From Flavobacterium nackdongense (GTDB lineage Bacteria; Bacteroidota; Bacteroidia; Flavobacteriales; Flavobacteriaceae): a stretch of DNA of 64,000 nucleotides. The notes beneath the pieces were generated by a model, which was given only the letters and a program-made list of their open reading frames with translations, made no database searches and was not told the origin of the DNA. Position 1 is the stretch's first letter. Every line of letters begins with the position of its first letter. Positions 59,791 through 64,000 of this stretch are shown here, in pieces. The position numbers and the translations under genes were made by a program. The stretch is taken from contig NZ_CP037933.1 of NCBI RefSeq assembly GCF_004355225.1, positions 2,170,001 to 2,234,000 of the forward strand. The letters are read 5' to 3'.

Positions 59791-60543
59791 ATGACACCCA
59801 ACAAAAAAATATATTTTGCCTCCGACCAGCATTTTGGTGCGCCCACTGCTGAATTGAGTTTCCCGAGAGAACAAAAATTTGTGGCTTGGCTCGACGAAGT
59901 CAAAAAAGATGCAGAAGCGATTTTCCTGTTGGGCGATTTATTCGATTTCTGGTTCGAATACAAAACAGTGGTTCCCAAAGGTTTTGTTCGAGTTTTAGGC
60001 AAATTGGCCGAAATTCGTGACAGCGGAATTCCTATTTATTTCTTTGTGGGCAACCACGATTTGTGGATGAATGATTATTTTCAGAAAGAATTGAACATTC
60101 CTATTTATCGAGACAATCAGGAATATACTTTCAACGGAAAAACCTTCCTAATTGGTCACGGCGACGGAAAAGGCCCTGGCGACAAAGGCTACAAACGAAT
60201 GAAAAAAGTCTTTACGAATCCACTCTCGAAATGGTTATTCCGTTGGTTGCATCCCGATATTGGTGTGCGACTAGGTCATTATCTATCGGTAAAAAATAAA
60301 CTCATTTCAGGCGATGAAGATGTGAAATTTTTGGGCGAAGAAAATGAATGGCTCATTTTGTATGCCAAAAGAAAACTGGAAACCAAACAGTACCATTACC
60401 TTGTTTTTGGGCACCGTCATTTGCCAATGAAAATTGCTGTTGGCGAAAACTCCGAATATGTGAATCTAGGCGATTGGATTGGTTATTTTACCTACGGTGT
60501 TTTTGATGGAGAAACTTTTGAATTGAAGAAGTTTGCTTTATAA
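59791..60543 (+). CDS. lpxH: UDP-2,3-diacylglucosamine diphosphatase
   Basis: 250 residues of the calcineurin-like metallophosphoesterase fold. Metal-site motifs are in order: ASDQHFGAP (DxH), LLGDLFDFWF (GDxxD), VGNHDLWM (GNHD), IGHGDGKGPGDKGYKRMKK (GHGD) and FGHRHLPM (GHxH). The GDKGYK insertion is the LpxH/LpxH2-type lid. It cleaves UDP-2,3-diacylglucosamine to lipid X in lipid A synthesis at the inner membrane. Co-directional with queD, 70 bases apart. Confidence 0.93.
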   Translation: MTPNKKIYFASDQHFGAPTAELSFPREQKFVAWLDEVKKDAEAIFLLGDLFDFWFEYKTVVPKGFVRVLGKLAEIRDSGIPIYFFVGNHDLWMNDYFQKELNIPIYRDNQEYTFNGKTFLIGHGDGKGPGDKGYKRMKKVFTNPLSKWLFRWLHPDIGVRLGHYLSVKNKLISGDEDVKFLGEENEWLILYAKRKLETKQYHYLVFGHRHLPMKIAVGENSEYVNLGDWIGYFTYGVFDGETFELKKFAL

Positions 60544-60589
60544 TATCATTTAATTGTTGCAATGCCGAATTTTAATTAACGCTTATTTC

Positions 60590-61435
60590 ATGAAATTCAT
60601 AATAATAACATTACTAGTTGTTAACGTAGCGTTCACACAGCAGCGAAAATTACCTGATTGCAACACAATAATATTGTGTATTGACTCCGAAACTTACAAC
60701 AACATATTTACCAATAGTTTTATAAAAGATACCTTATTTATTTGCAAAGAAATAAGTACTACCACAAACAAAGAATCTTATAAAGGAAAATATTTCATCG
60801 GAAAATCGGCCACCTTAGAATTATTTCAGCCTAATGAAAACGGCAAATTCGGAGATAAATTCGGAGATATTGGCATTGAATTTAAAACTAAAAAAATTGG
60901 CGAGCAACTTGAACTAATCAAAAAAGCTAGAAAGCAAGGTATCGCATTAATCACCGATCAAATAAAATTAGAAGATTCAATTCCTTGGTATTCTTCAATT
61001 AAGTTGCATGACAATAAAACTAACCTAGAATTAAGCACTATCGAATATCGAAGCGAATATTTAGAATACTTGGGGTTCGATAAGTACGAAATTACACATA
61101 CTATGACTTATGAGAGTTTTAATAAAAAACTTTCGAAAGGACGAACTTATCCACGAGAATTTTCAAAATTTGAATCTATAAACATTAAAATTAACACAAA
61201 AGACCTCAAGTTGCTGGAAGAGTTTTGTTTGTTAAACAACATGAGAAAAAAAAGAAACGCATTCGGGAGCAAAGATTTCACCATTTACTACACCATAGAT
61301 GAAACGATGGATACTGTTGAAATTGTCAATTTAAAACTCCGACTCATTAATACCTATAAAAACAGAGAAATTAACATCTCAAAAAAAGTCGTTTTAAAAA
61401 TTAATAAAAAATCAGGCACATTTTTTTTCAATTAA
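60590..61435 (+). CDS. Exported DUF5829-like protein
   Basis: 281 residues from MKFIIITLLVVNVAFTQ, a signal peptide; an earlier in-frame opening is rejected because it precedes this Met by a hydrophilic stretch. The mature part begins NTIILCIDSETYNNI and has GKYFIGKSATLELFQPNENGKFGDKFGDIGIEF, a pattern I associate with DUF5829, a VOC/glyoxalase-like fold of unknown function. The assignment is tentative. Confidence 0.62.
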   Translation: MKFIIITLLVVNVAFTQQRKLPDCNTIILCIDSETYNNIFTNSFIKDTLFICKEISTTTNKESYKGKYFIGKSATLELFQPNENGKFGDKFGDIGIEFKTKKIGEQLELIKKARKQGIALITDQIKLEDSIPWYSSIKLHDNKTNLELSTIEYRSEYLEYLGFDKYEITHTMTYESFNKKLSKGRTYPREFSKFESINIKINTKDLKLLEEFCLLNNMRKKRNAFGSKDFTIYYTIDETMDTVEIVNLKLRLINTYKNREINISKKVVLKINKKSGTFFFN

Positions 61436-61443
61436 AAGACCAT

Positions 61444-61470
61444 ACTCACTTTTGGTGAGCCATTTTTTTT
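61444..61470 (+). terminator. Short terminator after the DUF5829-like gene
   Basis: CTCAC-TTTTG-GTGAG hairpin followed by nine T. Confidence 0.65.
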
Positions 61471-61530
61471 TGAGACGCATAAATGGCAGTCTGCCAACTA
61501 AAAAAATAGATGCTGAATTAGATTAATAAC

Positions 61531-61735
61531 TAACCCGTTGGGTGAAATTATTAAATTTTTAGAAATAGTAAAATTGAAACGCATAGAATCATAGAAAAAA
61601 GAGTTGGATAGCCCAGTTCTTGGGTTCACATAGCTATGATTTACTAAAATCAAGCGAAGCGTCTTAATAAAATTAATAAAAAACTATGATTCTATGTGTT
61701 TAAAAAAATTAAATTGAATTACACCCAACGGGTTA
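61531..61735. repeat. Nested ~205-bp palindromic repeat element
   Basis: Outer perfect arms TAACCCGTTGGGTG (61531-61544) and CACCCAACGGGTTA (61722-61735) enclose inner arms AAACGCATAGAATCATAG (61577-61594) and CTATGATTCTATGTGTTT (61684-61701, one mismatch), plus a small CCCAG/TTGGG hairpin in the middle. There is no ORF. The nested symmetrical layout is that of a mobile palindromic repeat (MITE-like). It fills most of the 353-base gap before the AraC gene. Confidence 0.8.
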
Positions 61736-61788
61736 ATAACTACATTTTTATATAAATATTTCATTCACAACTTAGTAGAGCCAATAAA

Positions 61789-62685
61789 ATGAACGAAGAT
61801 TACATCAAAAGAATAAATGCCATATTACTTTATATTGATGAAAATCTGGACTCGGAATTATCCTTAGAAACCATTGCTAAAATTGGATTTTATTCTCCAT
61901 TTCATTTGCATCGCATTTTTAAAGCGATAACTAATGAAACGCTAAATGCCTACATTACTCGCAAAAGAATTGAAAAAACAGCATCGACACTTTTGCATCA
62001 AAAAACCGTAAGTATTACCGAACTTTCTCTTCAATACGGATTTAACAGCAACTCTTCTTTTACACGAACATTCAAAAAATTTTACGGACTCAGTCCTTCT
62101 GAATTTAAAAAATCAAAGCCAAAACTTAGCAAGATTAGTCAAGTTGAAAGCAAGAATGGACAAGAAAATGGATTATTTGAAGAATACATTTGCAACAGTA
62201 TTAACCTCATCAATTGGATTAAAATGAATGCAAAAGTTGAAATCAAAGAAATGCCAAAATTGGATTTGGCTTATATCACGCACATTGGACACATTGGCCT
62301 AGAAAATGCGTACGCCAAACTCGTTCAGTGGGCAATCCCAAAAGGTCTTTTGAAGGAAGATTCGAAAATGGCAACCATTTATTACGACAGTTACAAAATC
62401 ACCGAACCCGATAAAGTGCGGAGGAGTGCTTGCCTTATTTTAGACGAAAAAACCGAAATTGAGGGCGAAATTGGCTTGACCACTATCGAAAAAGGGAAGT
62501 GTATAGTAGGTCATTTTGAAATTGGACTCGATGAATTTGAAAAATCTTGGACGGGTCTTTTTATTTGGATGAACGAAAATGGATATAAAAAAGCAGACCG
62601 AAATCCATTTGAAATTTACCACAACAACTTCAATGAGCATCCTGAAAAAATCGCTATTGTTGATTTTTATATTCCAATTGAATAA
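61789..62685 (+). CDS. AraC-family regulator with GyrI-like effector domain
   Basis: 298 residues. Two AraC helix-turn-helix motifs cover about 8-105: LSLETIAKIGFYSPFHLHRIFKAIT and VSITELSLQYGFNSNSSFTRTFKKFYGLSPSEF. A linker (about 105-140) leads to a GyrI-like effector-binding domain (about 146-298), starting VEIKEMPKLDLAYITHIG and ending EIYHNNFNEHPEKIAIVDFYIPIE. This is the Rob/SoxS-like architecture seen in regulators of multidrug or small-molecule responses. The effector is unknown. Confidence 0.92.
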   Translation: MNEDYIKRINAILLYIDENLDSELSLETIAKIGFYSPFHLHRIFKAITNETLNAYITRKRIEKTASTLLHQKTVSITELSLQYGFNSNSSFTRTFKKFYGLSPSEFKKSKPKLSKISQVESKNGQENGLFEEYICNSINLINWIKMNAKVEIKEMPKLDLAYITHIGHIGLENAYAKLVQWAIPKGLLKEDSKMATIYYDSYKITEPDKVRRSACLILDEKTEIEGEIGLTTIEKGKCIVGHFEIGLDEFEKSWTGLFIWMNENGYKKADRNPFEIYHNNFNEHPEKIAIVDFYIPIE

Positions 62686-62701
62686 TAAATTACTTGTCTG
62701 T

Positions 62702-63148
62702 TTAATTTCTTTTCAAAAACAAAAGCGACACCCAATAAATTCCAATAGCAACTGGAACTGCGGTTAGTAGCCAACCGCCCAAACCACAAAGTAATTCAAA
62801 GGAAAGCTGACTCAGAGTTTGAAAAAAACTACTTTGAAAAGAACTGATAATTTCTTCGATTGTATGATGATTGCGAGGAACAGAAAAAATAAATTCGCCA
62901 ACTCTTATAAAAGGAATTATCAAAAAAATCTGAACTGGCCACATCAAATAACTGAGCGAAATCATTAGGGGTAAATTCAATTTTCGCTTCAGACCAACTG
63001 TAGTAATCATAAAAGTACTGACGCCAAGAATCGGAATAATCGAAAGCAATCCCGAAACAATAATGCTCTGACTCAATTCCTTTGGAGTTAAACCTTGCTT
63101 TAAAAGTGCGGTAGTTTTGTCTTTTACTTTATTTAATCTAGCTTTCAA
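62702..63148 (-). CDS. DUF2062 membrane protein
   Basis: 148 residues with the DUF2062 pattern: TPKELSQSIIVSGLLSIIPILGVSTFMITTVGLKRKLNLPLMISLSYLMWPVQIFLIIPFIRVGEFIF, with about three helices. The family is widespread and uncharacterised. TAGATTTG (minus strand, 63191-63184) is a plausible -7 box. Convergent with the AraC gene. Confidence 0.85.
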   Translation of the reverse strand: MKARLNKVKDKTTALLKQGLTPKELSQSIIVSGLLSIIPILGVSTFMITTVGLKRKLNLPLMISLSYLMWPVQIFLIIPFIRVGEFIFSVPRNHHTIEEIISSFQSSFFQTLSQLSFELLCGLGGWLLTAVPVAIGIYWVSLLFLKRN

Positions 63149-63257
63149 TTATTTATGGTTTTCATGTTCCTTCAATTTTTTTGCAAATCTAAATTAGTTT
63201 TTTTATTTATCACGTTTTTGATGAAGTGGCTTTTGAAGTGAAGAAATACTAGCTACT

Positions 63258-63935
63258 TTATAAATTTAATCGTTTGAAAAATAATTCTCTATAACTCCCA
63301 CTTATAGGGATTTCATGTTTCTCTACATAAACGTGATTGTTTTCAATTCTATCAATAGTGTTTACATTAACAATATACGATTGATGTATTCTCACAAATT
63401 CCGATGTGGGTAACTTTTCAATGAGTTCAATAAAAGTCATTCTTGGACAGTATGTTTTTTCTTTCAGGACAATATCCAAGTAATTACCAGAACCTTTGAT
63501 ATATAAAATTTCGTCGAATTTGATTTTAATATTTTTAAAGCCATCTTTTATAAAAAAGAAAGGATTTTTATTTTTTTGAAACGAAATGCGCTCTTCTACT
63601 TTTTGTACCGCTATTTGAAATCGGTCAAACTCAAATGGTTTTAGTAAATAATCTATCGCACCATAAGAATAACTTTCGAGAGCAAAATCAGCATATGCTG
63701 TTGTGAAAATCACATTTGGTTTTAATCGTAACGCTCCCAACATTTCCAATCCAGACATATTAGGCATATTGATATCTAAAAAAATCAAATCAACAGGATT
63801 TTGCTTTAAAAACGCTATCGCTTCTTTTGGCTGGTAAAAGTGAGCAATCAGATCTAAATTTTCCATTTTAGAGGTATGGAATTTTATAACCTCAATCGCT
63901 TTGGGTTCATCGTCTATTGCAATGGCTATTATCAT
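63258..63935 (-). CDS. LytTR-family response regulator
   Basis: 225 residues. The receiver domain (1-120) has acidic Asp8/Asp9, phospho-acceptor Asp54 (IFLDINMPNMSG) and Lys in LLKPF (about 99-103). The LytTR DNA-binding domain (about 130-225) includes FFIKDGFKNIKIKFDEILYIKGSGNYLDIVL. This is the AgrA/LytR-type regulator that binds direct repeats. Its start overlaps by one base the stop of the upstream frame, which looks like its cognate sensor kinase. Confidence 0.92.
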   Translation of the reverse strand: MIIAIAIDDEPKAIEVIKFHTSKMENLDLIAHFYQPKEAIAFLKQNPVDLIFLDINMPNMSGLEMLGALRLKPNVIFTTAYADFALESYSYGAIDYLLKPFEFDRFQIAVQKVEERISFQKNKNPFFFIKDGFKNIKIKFDEILYIKGSGNYLDIVLKEKTYCPRMTFIELIEKLPTSEFVRIHQSYIVNVNTIDRIENNHVYVEKHEIPISGSYRELFFKRLNL

Positions 63936-64000
63936 TATATTGAAGTATTTATAACTATTTTAATAGAAAAGTTACCATTTTCTTTTACTATTTCAAAAGT
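63935..64000 (-). CDS. C-terminal end of an upstream gene, probably the sensor histidine kinase
   Basis: 21 in-frame codons end in TAA that shares its last base with the LytTR regulator start (TAATG). The residues TFEIVKENGNFSIKIVINTSI fit the terminal strands of an ATPase domain of a LytS-like kinase, and this gene order is usual for such pairs. The rest lies beyond the window, so the identity is inferred from context. Confidence 0.5.
   Translation of the reverse strand, partial: TFEIVKENGNFSIKIVINTSI

Overview
The window looks like a chromosomal segment from the phylum Bacteroidota, most likely family Flavobacteriaceae and close to Flavobacterium. The DNA is AT-rich, Shine-Dalgarno motifs are weak, and many genes are preceded by the Bacteroidota sigma-A signature TAnnTTTG with TTG 18-20 bp upstream. 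The gene content fits too: paired M16 peptidases, OmpP1/FadL, DUF4407, DUF6252, a DnaE with a built-in exonuclease, and a LeuA2-type synthase in a leu operon. All gene names come from reading translated sequences; no database search was run.

Layout. 0-6.4 kb: rpmA/rplU, an M16 peptidase pair, a drug/metabolite exporter, a copper-type HMA lipoprotein and a queuosine-precursor transporter. 6.5-9.8 kb: two secreted glycosidases (GH43 and GH29). 10-14.3 kb: small envelope proteins, a glycosyltransferase with a flippase-like partner, and ruvC. 14.3-17.9 kb: hemW, then an alpha/beta hydrolase, a tiny membrane protein, an ECF sigma factor and a membrane protein, followed by a second copy of the hemW 3' end. 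18-25.9 kb: GNAT, YjbR, PH/SHOCT, FadL-like porin, DUF4407, DUF423, a saccharopine-dehydrogenase-like enzyme and an M20 peptidase. 26-32.5 kb: an accessory-looking stretch starting at tRNA-Leu, with two tandem paralogues, a coiled-coil membrane protein, tRNA-Asp, DUF58, thioredoxin, an AlbA/Schlafen-like regulator and two candidate structured RNAs. 32.6-43.1 kb: dnaE and leuC-leuD-ABM-leuA-leuB. 43.2-50.9 kb: RRM protein, DUF6252, rpsP-rimM-trmN6, a LamB-like porin, an acyl-CoA dehydrogenase and an SGNH lipoprotein. 50.9-57.8 kb: a minus-strand Fe-S group (ferredoxin, NfuA-like, Mrp), an alkyltransferase-like protein, a LysE exporter, trmB, AsmA and HPF. 58-64 kb: tRNA-Ala, enoyl-CoA hydratase, queD, lpxH, an AraC/GyrI regulator, DUF2062 and a LytTR response regulator with the end of its probable kinase.

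Most of this is core metabolism and envelope biology. The unusual signal is repeat biology. Short intergenic-type repeats of several families also lie inside reading frames, always in frame: four places in hemW, one in the neighbouring glycosyltransferase, and the end of ruvC. A palindromic element spans the ruvC/hemW junction, and a 42-bp duplication of the hemW 3' end brackets the 2.2-kb hydrolase/ECF-sigma cassette. Other points are four helically phased TCAAATAA boxes before the AlbA-like gene, two compact RNA-like structures ending in T-runs, and an in-frame stop that appears to cut 21 codons off leuA. Two small genes (53 and 58 codons) are also described. I saw no CRISPR array, insertion sequence, rRNA or intact prophage.
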